A stretch of DNA of 64,000 nucleotides from the NCBI GenBank assembly GCA_946811695.1, contig OX328123.1:47204253-47268252 (forward strand), given 5' to 3'. A program made the translations under genes and the position numbers. Shown in pieces: positions 1 to 9,195 of this stretch. Position 1 is the stretch's first letter. Every line of letters starts with the position of its first letter. Below the pieces are notes generated by a model. That model saw nothing but the letters and a program-made list of their open reading frames with translations. It ran no database searches and had not been told where the DNA came from. This DNA comes from Gonocerus acuteangulatus. Its lineage: Eukaryota; Arthropoda; Insecta; Hemiptera; Coreidae.

Positions 1-1334
1 GCATTTTTGTCTTCTTTGGTTTGCGTAATCCTTTGCTCAACTTATTTACAAATAATTAGAAAGGGATCTTAAAGAATGCTTGAGTAAAGTTTTAGTTTCA
101 TTCCATACCTGTTGTTTGTCTCTTTGTGATTAAAAAAACGGATTGTATAATTGAGAATTATCAACATATAATGTTTTATCATTTTAATAAATGTTTTAAT
201 AATGGTAAATGGCTCTTACAATCTGCACAGTTTATATGTATGATGCCGTTTAGCTTCTCCCAGAGAATCAAACCATTGTTTCCATTAATTACTGTGAGCA
301 ACCAGTCCAATTGAGAGAAAACATCACATAGAAGTACTTGGAATTGACCAACAGACACGGTGTAAGTTTTCTCCATGACAATGCTAGGTCAGACATGTCT
401 TTACACACGTTAGAAAAATTGTTTGGAGTTTGCCTGAAATGTTTTAGAATGAGTAAACTTTAAAAGACAGGGTACAATCTAGGGGTAGCACTTATCTTGA
501 TTTAATGCTGGCATTTTCTTCTCTTCGCAACATTCTAAAATATTTCTATTTAGTTCAGGAGGCAAGTATAAAATACAACTGTTCTGTCATGAATTAATAT
601 CTTTGTAATCAGCTTTAACTTTTTTAATTAAAATTGAAATATCTCTGATTGGGCAATTACAATAAAACAAAAGTTAAAAAAATTGCCAGCTTTTCTTCGT
701 TGTAAAACAAAATTGACGAATCCCAGTCTTCCTATAATTCCCTTCAAATCTGTCCGTGCTGGCTATCGTACGCTGTTTTGATATTGTTCTTTCGACTGGT
801 ATTATCCTTACAGAACACAGTCACAAAGATATTTACAACATTTTTGAAAGATGTGATCCAGGAGTTGTAATGGGAGGCTACAATTTTCCTGCGAGTTTCC
901 CTTCCTTACTTGAAGTGCTTTTGTCTTGCATAATTTCTGGTACTATCAAATAATTATTAGTATTAGGGGTATTAAAACTTACTAAGGATGCTTTTACTTT
1001 CCGTTGAGTTAAAAAGAACATTTACATTTTCTATTAGAAAATGATTTACTTAAATTTTAACATCTACTTATACCAAACATTCAGATATGTTGTCTACAGG
1101 TGACCTTTTTCTAGTCAGGCCTTCTTATTGCCCACAATCCTAGACATGGAGTGCTCTCGTCTTAACACTCTTGGACACCGGGCTCCTTAAATTAATTAAC
1201 AATAATGATTATTTCACTTTTTATTTAAACATTAATGATTATTCAATAAGAAAATATACGATGGTATTTTGCTAACAGGTAATATTGATCATATGATGTC
1301 ATAAGGCAGGAAATTCAAATAATGCTTATTTTTA
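1..1334. other. AT-rich stretch, no gene recognised
   Basis: I see no coding region, RNA gene or bounded repeat here. The short open frames have no recognisable domains and no splice context. Confidence 0.5.
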
Positions 1335-1455
1335 TTAGCACTTTCCTCCGAAGGAAAGTAGCTATTGAGATTGCACTCATGACGGAATTTTTGAAAAATT
1401 TCTTTAAATCTTTATCGATCCTACCTAGTAGACACCGAAAATTACCCCCGTTAAA

Positions 1456-1516
<61 letters not shown>

Positions 1517-2378
1517 TATATATATATATACATATATATGTGTCTGTTATCACGAGAGCGGCCAGAGTTTTTGTTTTTTCTTCACGAAACGTGGTATATA
1601 GCGTTCAATTAACAAACGATTGTACGAGTTCGTTAACCACCAAAATCGGTCCACCAGGAGGGGGGGGGTTTACCCCGGACTCATAACACTCATTTGACCA
1701 TGCCAGCCGTAGTTTTTGTTATATTTCAACAAAACTCGGTATTCGTTATGTTGATCTAATGAGAGAAATACGTTGTATAAATAAACTAAATCGGTTCATT
1801 AGGAGGGGGGGGGGGGTTATTCCGGACCCACATTACCAATTTGCCAGTACCAGCATCAACAGAGAAAAATGGGTTGTAAAAATAAACTAAATCGGGTTAT
1901 TTGGAGGGGGGGGGGGTTTACTCCGGACCTAAAGTACTAATATACTCATACCCGTTGTAATTTCTGAGAAAGAAGTGTTGTAGAAATGAAGTAAATCGGT
2001 CCATTGGAAAGGAGGGTTTACTTTGAACTCTGTTTCATTAGAATTAGCCTGCCAGACGTAGGTTCCCAAAGCCTCCACGAGGAGCGCTATCTCCCACTAG
2101 GAGCACTGTATCCTCTTCCTGCGTCAGATCAAAAGATGGAAAATGAAGTTTTTGTGTATTTATTAAGTAGTAGAGTATCATGTATTAACATAACTCTGGA
2201 AGCAAATTATTTACAAAGTTAATAATTGAACAGTTCTCATAAGAAATGTAAATGAGCAGAACTATTCACGTTTTTATTTTATTTATATAGGTTATTTACA
2301 GCAAATTATTCAGTAATGTAGTCTACACTACAAAAATTCTGAGGAAAGTGCTTAGTTATGCAGCTCCTGCATGACGGA
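1335..2378 (-). mobile_element. Helentron-like non-autonomous element, family A, copy 1
   Basis: The element reads on the minus strand. Its 5' end is TCCGTCATGCAGGAGCTGC at 2378. Its 3' end, at 1335-1358, is a 7-bp stem hairpin (CTTTCCT/AGGAAAG around a 4-base loop) followed by GTGCTAA. A 5' block TAAGCACTTTCCTC is the inverse complement of the 3' hairpin region. The interior holds diverged tandem units of about 120 bp, each with a G tract and a phrase like AAATCGGTTCATTAGGAGG, and a (TA)n tract lies near the 3' end. Two other near full-length copies (34261-35339, 62029-63224) confirm the extent. A 5' TC, a 3' hairpin with CTRR, subterminal inverted repeats and an internal microsatellite together suggest a HINE/DINE-1-like Helentron derivative. 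That class assignment is inference; the repeat family itself is seen directly. Confidence 0.6.
1458..1540. repeat. (TA)n microsatellite inside family A copy 1
   Basis: About 40 TA units with two small interruptions (GCA and CA). It lies at the same relative place, next to GTTAAAATTT, as the tracts in the other family A copies, so it belongs to the element. Confidence 0.9.
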
Positions 2379-3039
2379 CTTTTACAACAGTTCTTACTTA
2401 TTAATTTGTCTAAAGCTTTGTGAAATAAGTCTGCAATAAATAACTTTTATTAGGGTTGAGTCCATTTGACTTCATTTGGCTCCATTGGTTTCTGGATTAG
2501 CTCATTCAATGTCATTTTAATATTGCTAGATTCCTTGCAGAAAGTTTCCGTTAACTTCCTTTTCATGAAATGTTTGTTGAATTCAGGAGCTATACCACAA
2601 GTAATCATGCGGATAATATTCTTTTACAAGGAGGGGAGCCTGAGGGATTAATTTTTATTCTATATGCCACTCTAGCCTGTGTTTTATCATATTGTTGAAT
2701 GACTTTGTCAATCAGGGAATTGGAACAATTTCAATTTTTCACTTACTAATTGAGAATTTGGTTGTTTTTTTTAATATATTTTTTAGTGATCCAAATAAAA
2801 TTGACTAATTTGAAAATACATTTCATCAACACTTGGAGCATTTGATGTTTACATTTTAGAGGTGGTTCCAGTTCGGAAAGCATGAATGAATACAATCTGG
2901 GAGAATTTCTATATGATTTAATCATATCTTGTTGAATTGAAGGATTTTTAACTTATTAAACGTTTTTTAATTAAAAACAATCTAAATTTTGGCTTAAACT
3001 TATTTTAGAGTTTTTATTTTAATCTGAACATTGTCAGAT
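2379..3039. other. Spacer, no gene recognised
   Basis: AT-rich sequence between the family A element and the hAT element. No open frame with recognisable content was seen. Confidence 0.5.
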
Positions 3040-3462
3040 GTTGTGAACAGGGTGTCAACGATTTAAATCAATTGATTTAAATTAGCGATTTAAATCACGA
3101 TTAAAATCATTTGATTTTTTTAAAAAAATCATTGATTTAAATCAATTGATTTCATGAAAAAAAAACATTGATTTAAATCAATTGATTTCATGAAAAAAAA
3201 ACATTGATTTAAACCAATTGGTTTTATTAAACAAATTATTATTATATATATTTTTTTAACTTTAGTTTATTTTTTTAACTTAAATCTAACTAGTTCTGCC
3301 TTTTTTCAGCCATTTCAACATTTCGTCTTTATTTTTGTCGCTAGGGCCTACCCTCACTAGACCGTTCTTATCTATTCAAAGTCTTTTAAGAGTTCCTTTC
3401 TTGGTGATTAATTCTGCAAATAAATCTCCTTTTAAGTTAAAGATATAAGAGATTGGCAGGTA

Positions 3463-3696
3463 GTGGGCGAAGTGAATGCTTTAAATTGGTGGAAGTCTTT
3501 GTCAGCGTTGAAATATTGTATTCCCTCAAAAGAACTGTTAATAATAGAGCAGCTTATGACAGGAAAGGCAATTTCTGCAGGGTTCAAAAGAATGTTTTCA
3601 ACCCTTGGTTTTGTTCACAGTCAAATGAGAAACTACCTAATTAGATGTGAAAAGGCTGACAAACTGGCATTTTTCTTCAAAGCTTTAAATAAATAA
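3463..3696 (+). pseudogene. hAT transposase C-terminal (dimerisation) remnant
   Basis: A 77-codon open frame. Its second half reads like the conserved end of hAT transposases: a stretch SAGFKRMFSTLGFVHSQMRN followed by a basic segment and KADKLAFFFKALN. This matches the family pattern of a serine-rich helix, FS..G.VHS..RN.L, then EKA.KL.F..K.LN. The N-terminal BED finger and the catalytic aspartates are absent, so only the dimerisation end survives. It ends at a stop about 3.65 kb into the window, inside the hAT termini, so it probably belonged to that element. The assignment rests on motif recognition only. Confidence 0.6.
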
Positions 3697-3738
3697 TATT
3701 ACTGTTATTATACGTGATTAATTGGGAATGGATGTTCA

Positions 3739-4110
3739 TCAACTATATATTTGTCAAATACCACTCACTCACTCACTGACCTATCATTGCCCAGCCCAAA
3801 CCACTCGACAGAAAAATTTGAAATTTTGCATGGACACTCCCTATAGAACGTAGACGCTCGCTAAGAAAGGATTTTTTGATATTCAAATTTTTATGTATTT
3901 TTAGAGAGGTTTAAAGTTTTAGTTGGTTAGAGCAGGCAAGCCTAGGCAGCATGCGTTGCTAGACGATAAAGAACAGCTTTTACCGTACATTATCTGCTTC
4001 ATAGTATTATTTTTAATTGAGGTTAATTTCAACTATAATGGCAGACCTTGAATTACTAGAAATAAACTGTCCCTCATAGAGTTTACGCTATGAGGGACAA
4101 AATCACCTTT
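3739..4110 (+). mobile_element. Helitron fragment (5' part), nested in the hAT
   Basis: It starts TCAACTATATATTTGTC directly after an A and matches the 5' part of the Helitron at 16232 and the fragment at 46570 over about 300 bp. No CTAG end was found, so it is truncated. Its right edge contains a small inverted duplication: GTCCCTCATAG (4069-4079) faces CTATGAGGGAC (4088-4098). Confidence 0.65.
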
Positions 4111-4271
4111 TTAATGTTTACTTTCCAACTACCGTAGTTTCATTGTTTTAAAAATAAGATTGGTTAAAATTTATTGTATTGATATATATACTCCGCTCAT
4201 TTCTGCCTGTCTTTTACTTACTAGTTGTACATATATATTTTCTTTACTTAAAAGTTGTATATATTTTTTAG

Positions 4272-4305
4272 CTGAAGAAGGCTGCCATTGTGCAGTCGAA
4301 ATGTC
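4272..4305 (+). ncRNA. Hammerhead-ribozyme-like core motif
   Basis: The sequence reads CTGAAGA, then a hairpin with stem GGCTGC/GCAGTC (one G-T pair), then GAAA and TGTC. That is the CUGANGA - stem II - GAAA order of a hammerhead core. Stem I is weak here, so activity is doubtful. Such motifs are known in terminal repeats of Penelope-like elements and in retrozymes. No reverse transcriptase of that type was seen nearby. Confidence 0.4.
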
Positions 4306-5949
4306 TAAATACAGATTTCTTTTTGAAAGTCTGACGTTTTTCTCCTAGCCGAATCCCAACTATACCTGTCTTCGTATATATTTAAATATTTCTAATAAAA
4401 TATCTAATAAAAAATTGAAAATATTTAGTAAACAAATATCTTTAACACTATAAAATATTGAAAAGAAAAGCATAAATAATAAGTGGGAACTCTGTTATTA
4501 TTAATGGAAAGAACTAAAGTATAGAACAAAATGACTAAAACTGTTAAACATATTGAAAAATAAAGCATAAATAAAAATTAGGAATTCATTATAAAAGGGG
4601 GAAAAGTTGAAAATTTATACAGATGAACATTATTTTGGAAGATTGTTGCTACAACTTGAATTTTGAAATTTTCAAACGTGAAATGTTACCGGTCTGATCT
4701 GAGTATACTTTTGAAGCGACAGAATTATCTTTCAACATCTACTAAAGTCACTGGTGTGTATTTGAAGGCTACAATCAACTGCTCTGAAGAGTGGGATTCA
4801 ACTCAACTGTTAATCGTTTTGCCACTATGGATATCCCCAATAATATATTTTTCCACTCAGGGGTTTTTTCTAGACTGTCTTTTCACTTTTTTTTTAATTC
4901 ATTCCCAGTATCTCCTTCTAAATCCTGGATTTTCTCTATTACTCTCGTATGATTCTAATGCTGTCCACTAACAACATGCCTTTTGTATCCAGTATTGACT
5001 TAGTACATATACAGCCACCTTCTTGGAATTAGAAAAGACACAGTCACCTAGACTCAATGGGTAAAGTTTTATTTTCTTTCTCGGTTTTACTTTATTTCTT
5101 CAATTACAAAATAAAAAGAATATTAAAATATGTGGCAAACATATATATTTATGGAAGAATATGTAAAAATATGGAGTTTTGACAAAATATGTAAAATGAA
5201 AAACTGTTAAAAACTTTAAAATCACTTAAAACGCGCATAATTACATCAATACTTACAATTTACGAATCAGAAAAAATATGTAAATATAATACCATCCGTT
5301 CCCTTGTGATTAATATTTCTGTAAAGATTTATTTTTAAAATGTTTGTTTTAAAATTTGAAAATTAAGTCATTATATACACAGGGGTCGAAATTGTCGCAT
5401 ATTTTGAGACCAGAGTTTCTGTACATATAAATTTAATGTCTTTAATCTCCGAAAATTAATGATTTTCGTCTATTTAAGTCCTTAAATTTTCAGAAATTCC
5501 GGTCTCAAATATAGGACAACTTCAACCCCTGTATATATGATCCGTCAATTCTACTATGCTCCCAAAATTATCCACTTAAGAAAAAACACTTGAGAATAGT
5601 TATTTCATTATTTCCATTGTAAATAAACAAATATTTTAGTCACAGGTTTATATAATGAACAACTAGGTAATAACCAGCTCTCTATATAGACTAGTTACAT
5701 TTAAAAAGACTGATTTATTTTTTAAATCCGGTTTTAGTAACAAAATTCAATTTAAATAAAAAAAATCCGATTTAAATAAAAAAAATCTGATTTAAATCAA
5801 ATAAATCCGATTTTTTTGATTTTTAAAAAAAAATCATGATTTTTTACACCCTGGTTGTGAATGTAAATTTTCCTAAGTTCCCTAAAGAAGTTTTTGAAAA
5901 TTACATACCACATGATCAGCTTCATTTTTAAGAAATTAGAGAGTTTTGT

Positions 5950-6160
5950 ACCACAGGAATAACCCCCCCCCAATCGGTAAAAATGTGTCGTAAAAACCTT
6001 AAAAATAACAAAAAAAATCACTCAGTTCAAAAAAAAAAAATTCTTTTGGGTGTAATAGCGTTTTAATTGTCGAACTATTCCAAGTTCTAGATTGTTAGTA
6101 TTCCATACTCCCAAAATCCTTTCAGCCCCCCCCCCGGAAATTATATTCTATATACACCTG
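5950..6160 (-). mobile_element. hAT MITE copy related to 32888-33118, truncated
   Basis: Read on the minus strand, it matches the element at 32888-33118 in the reverse order seen here: a C tract, CGGTAAAAATGTGTC, TTTTGGGTGTAAT, then a second C tract and the end TATACACCTG. The second terminus is missing or too diverged, and no target duplication was found. Confidence 0.5.
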
Positions 6161-6260
6161 AACATGCTTCTCACCAACTAGCCTTGTTTTTTTAAACATG
6201 TCTATTTATTATGTTTTGGTTGGTGAAACTTATTTATTCTGTGCTGAAATTTAATTTGAA

Positions 6261-6540
6261 ATGGATCTTCCAAGACACCACTTACGCCATGTTATGCTTT
6301 GGGAATTCGATAAAGGAGAAAATTCGAAAACTTGTACAAATCTATAGCAAAAATGTGGTGGTTTGAAGAATTTCGAACGGGAAACCGCAAACTTGAGTAC
6401 AGGCCTCGTACAGGTCGTCCAACAGAGCTCGACGACAAACTCCTGCAGGCTACTGTAGAAGAAAATCCTGTTGTAACAGTCGAAGAGATAGCTCAGAAAA
6501 ACGTGGATCAAACATTCTACAGTACACCAATGTAAACCGA
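6261..6540 (+). pseudogene. Mariner transposase N-terminal remnant
   Basis: The first frame (ATG at 6261) gives MDLPRHHLRHVMLWEFDKGEN, the typical start of an N-terminal mariner helix-turn-helix domain. After a frameshift near 6332 the second frame gives WWFEEFRTGNRKLEYRPRTG followed by RPTELDDKLLQATVEENP. This matches the mariner linker pattern W...FR.G...LE..PR.GRP.ELDD. The alignment is lost after about 6510, and the whole DDD catalytic domain is missing. The segment between the two matching blocks is also shortened. It is a dead fragment of a Tc1/mariner element. Confidence 0.75.
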
Positions 6541-6665
6541 CATTACTTATGGGATCACCTGATAAATCAAAATCAAGTATCACAAAATGTACAGTTATGA
6601 TGTTTTCTATTAATAACAGACAAAAAAAAAAAAAACCTATACAAGAGAACAAAACTATACACCAT
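6541..6665. other. Short spacer
   Basis: Nothing recognised between the mariner remnant and the TIR element. Confidence 0.5.
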
Positions 6666-7093
6666 ATATGAGGGCCCCAGAAGTCAAGTGATCCAACTGA
6701 CATTTTTTTTTTTAAATGAGTTAGATACAGGAATGGTTTATGAACACTGTAATGTTGTGGGTGGTAAAGAGGTCCAATTGATTTTCTTGACAGTTGCTGC
6801 CACATATCTTATGTTCTCTTGAGTATTGTCACTTTTGTAATATTAAGTCCAGAAGGAAACTAAGGGGTTTATGTGCGGATTCTTCAATTCTTTTGCATAT
6901 TAATCATAAACCGGATGATTAACTATTATGTATCATCAGTAATAAACAGCTAAGGGCCTGAGGATTCGTCAAGTACGGTTGGAACTGTAAAAATTTAGTT
7001 GTTGCTATTACCACTTATGTTCAAGTTTGATTCCATTTCCCTCTAAACATTGAGTATGTTAATTAGATCACTTGACCTCTGGAGTCCTCATAT
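6666..7093. mobile_element. Short element with inverted ends (MITE-like)
   Basis: The left end ATATGAGGGCCCCAGAAGTC and the right end, read in reverse, ATATGAGGACTCCAGAGGTC differ at a few bases and both continue with AAGTGATC. No gene lies inside. The interior is shared, in opposite orientation, with the core of the foldback at 38652-39784, including a phrase close to AAGTCCAGAAGGAAACT. No clear target duplication was seen, so the superfamily is open. Confidence 0.55.
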
Positions 7094-7242
7094 TTCTTCT
7101 CGATATTATATTCTTACCGAAGATATGACTGATGAGCACAGCCAACTAGCCCTCTCATTCAACAAGTGATTCATATTGAAGAAACTGCACTTGCCACCAA
7201 ATCTATCAAATGTAGAAACAATAATTTAAAAAAAACAAAACA

Positions 7243-7782
7243 GGACTTTCAGGAACTACGTCATCTTAGTGTCATTCTTATCCCTATTGTCATTAGGAAA
7301 ACTTGGAATAGAAACAGCTAATTTTTTTTGTTTTTAATCTTACGGAAAAAATTTCAATATTTATTCCAATGAAATCTCAATGAAAAACAAGATTTTAGGC
7401 GCTCCAATGCTCAGAAAACTGACTGTAGCCTAAAAGGAATTATTCACTCCACGTTCTCAACTTTTGCCCTAGGAAATCACTATTTCAAATATATTTCTCT
7501 TTTACTTCTCTTGTTTTACTAAAATATTCATTTTAATGTTAAATAAAATTTTAAAAAATATTATTAAAAACTGAGATGTACAGAGGCAAAAAAAGAAAAC
7601 AAGGACGAAACCAACTCTTCGAATTTTAAACACTGATTTCTCCGAATGTGATCGCTCTATCAAAAATTGCCAAAGATCTATTTTTAGGAATTATATCAAG
7701 GTTTCAAATAGATGCCTAAAATTAACCACAACCAATCAGTTTTGAGATATTTAAGGAAATATATGAAAACACCAATTAAAGT
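7243..7782 (+). mobile_element. Family B repeat fragment
   Basis: It starts GACTTTCAGGAACTACGTCA and shares a long, diverged text with 36668-37140: CATCTTAG, ATATTTC..TTTTACTT, GATGGGGCGA-like and ATCAAAAATT blocks. It is a diverged copy of the repeat called family B here. No coding sequence. Confidence 0.5.
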
Positions 7783-8240
7783 CTAGTTTCTTTCAGTTTC
7801 GTCAAAAATGGATATAGATATAGCCTTGAATATGGTTTTATCTGATTCTGTCATATTATCCATAAAAAGGTTACCTGGAAGGCTATTAGTTCCATTGGAT
7901 GGATTCTTTAGTTTAACCAACTGGATCCAATTTTTGACCAGGTTAGCAGCATCCCTTGCTACTTCATCTTTCCAACTGCTTCTTGGCCTACCTCTTTTTT
8001 TCTTTTTTCCTAGAATTGCCATGCCCAGTATCTTCTTCTGCAACCTTTCTTCCTTCATTCTCACAATGTGATGCACCAATTGCAGCCTACCTGCTTTTAT
8101 ATAATTAACAATATCATGATTTTTAAGTATGGCTGAGATTTCAGCGTTACTCTTTATCTTCCATTTTCCATCTATCTTTACTGCACCGTATATCCTTCTA
8201 ATAATTTGTCTTTCAAAAATCCTTAAAGTTTTAAATATTC
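7783..8240 (-). pseudogene. LINE ORF2 C-terminal fragment (RTE-like tail)
   Basis: Read leftward from 8240, an open frame gives LRIFERQIIRRIYGAVKIDG, then a segment on alternate ...ISAILKNHDIVNYIKAGRLQ, then LVHHIVRMKEERLQKK and RGRPRSSWKDEVARD. This is the conserved tail after the reverse transcriptase in many arthropod non-LTR elements (consensus: LR.FER..LRKIYG, I..GRL.WLGH..RM, GRP...W.D). The palm domain and endonuclease are missing, so it is strongly 5' truncated, as is usual for LINE copies. The frame stays open to 7783. Clade assignment beyond RTE-like is uncertain. Confidence 0.75.
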
Positions 8241-8678
8241 AAATTTCAATTTGCGAGCAGACATAAATATTCAAATTTGAACCACCAATATTTTCGGATA
8301 AATTTTGTCTTGGAAATAGTACAGTTCTTTTGAACGACAGATGTTCCACAAATTGACTTCTTTCTCTTCTGCATACATTGCATACTGAAGACATACCCAA
8401 TGAGGAAAAAAAAACTCCCTCTCCATGAGAGAAACAACAGAAATAAAAGGATTTCAAAACCTAATGGCGGTGGTATTAAGTAACGTTTATAAAAATGACA
8501 TAATAAAAGCCTGTTTATCTCCCCAAACTTGAACTAACTATGAGAAAGCAATTGAATCAAACAAAGAAAGATATATTTTCAATTCTTATTTATTAGTTGT
8601 AAATAAGAACTAATATCACAGGTGAATTGCATAATTAGATACCTATATGAAAACAAGAATCATATTTGAATGTTGTTA
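8241..8678. other. Spacer, nothing recognised
   Basis: AT-rich sequence between the LINE fragment and the hAT target duplication. Confidence 0.5.
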
Positions 8679-8732
8679 ATGATTACTAGAGCCCGGAAGT
8701 TAGGCAAAATGCCTTTTTTATCTGAATGGATA

Positions 8733-9195
8733 TGTTGGCATAGTGTTGAGTGATATTGCTCAGAAGGAGCCAACAAAAAAAAATAAATAAAATTTAACAA
8801 AACACTAACTATTTTTTTTGGTATAAAATTATTATTATTATTTTTAGGAACAAAATGTTAAAAATTAATATGAACAAAGGAAAGGAATAATTGTCTTTGT
8901 CTTCTGAGGTGTAATGCACCTTAACACAATAGCCTCTTAAGCAGAAAGTTAGCTGCTAAGGAAGGTTAGGGAATTTCAGCAGTCCAATGTTCAAAATAAA
9001 AATTGGCACTCACAAGACTATGATTTTATACAACACCAGTTGCTTGAGATAGACACTTCAATAAAACACTTTTTTAAAACATGTTTGTCAAGTATCTCAT
9101 AACACACACACCAATTGTTTTTTACTCACTGTCTTTTTTTTGGTGAACATATGTTAATTAACATATGTGTTAATAGTAACATATGTTCTGCTACG
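8733..9195 (-). repeat. 3' LTR of the gypsy element
   Basis: Matches 13237-13699 almost perfectly. The visible differences are A versus G in the block TTAACRTATGTG, and the terminal base at 9195 (G here, A at 13699). Confidence 0.92.

Larger units (their letters stand above)
3048..5853. mobile_element. hAT-type DNA transposon, degraded, 2.8 kb
   Basis: The element begins CAGGGTGTCAACGATTTAAATC and ends with the inverse form TTTTTTACACCCTG. It is flanked by a perfect 8-bp duplication GTTGTGAA (3040-3047 and 5854-5861). Both ends are rich in GATTTAAATC-like repeats, a known hallmark of one hAT group with CAGGGTGTAAAAAATC termini. Eight-base target duplications and CAG-type ends are established hAT traits. 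Inside are a remnant of the transposase C-terminus (3463-3696), a nested Helitron fragment (3739-4110) and a hammerhead-like motif (4272-4305). The remainder, about 4306-5700, shows no coding sequence I can recognise. Confidence 0.85.

Noticed and set aside
1315..1612. Open frames made of YIYIYI repeats here and at many other (TA)n tracts
   Set aside because: They are translations of (TA)n microsatellites and carry no coding signal.
3060..3230. Satellite-like ATTTAAATCAATTG repeats
   Set aside because: They are the terminal repeats of the hAT element, with the matching set at 5760-5840, and not a separate satellite.
6251..6805. 184-codon minus-strand frame
   Set aside because: It runs antisense through the mariner remnant and has no domain of its own.
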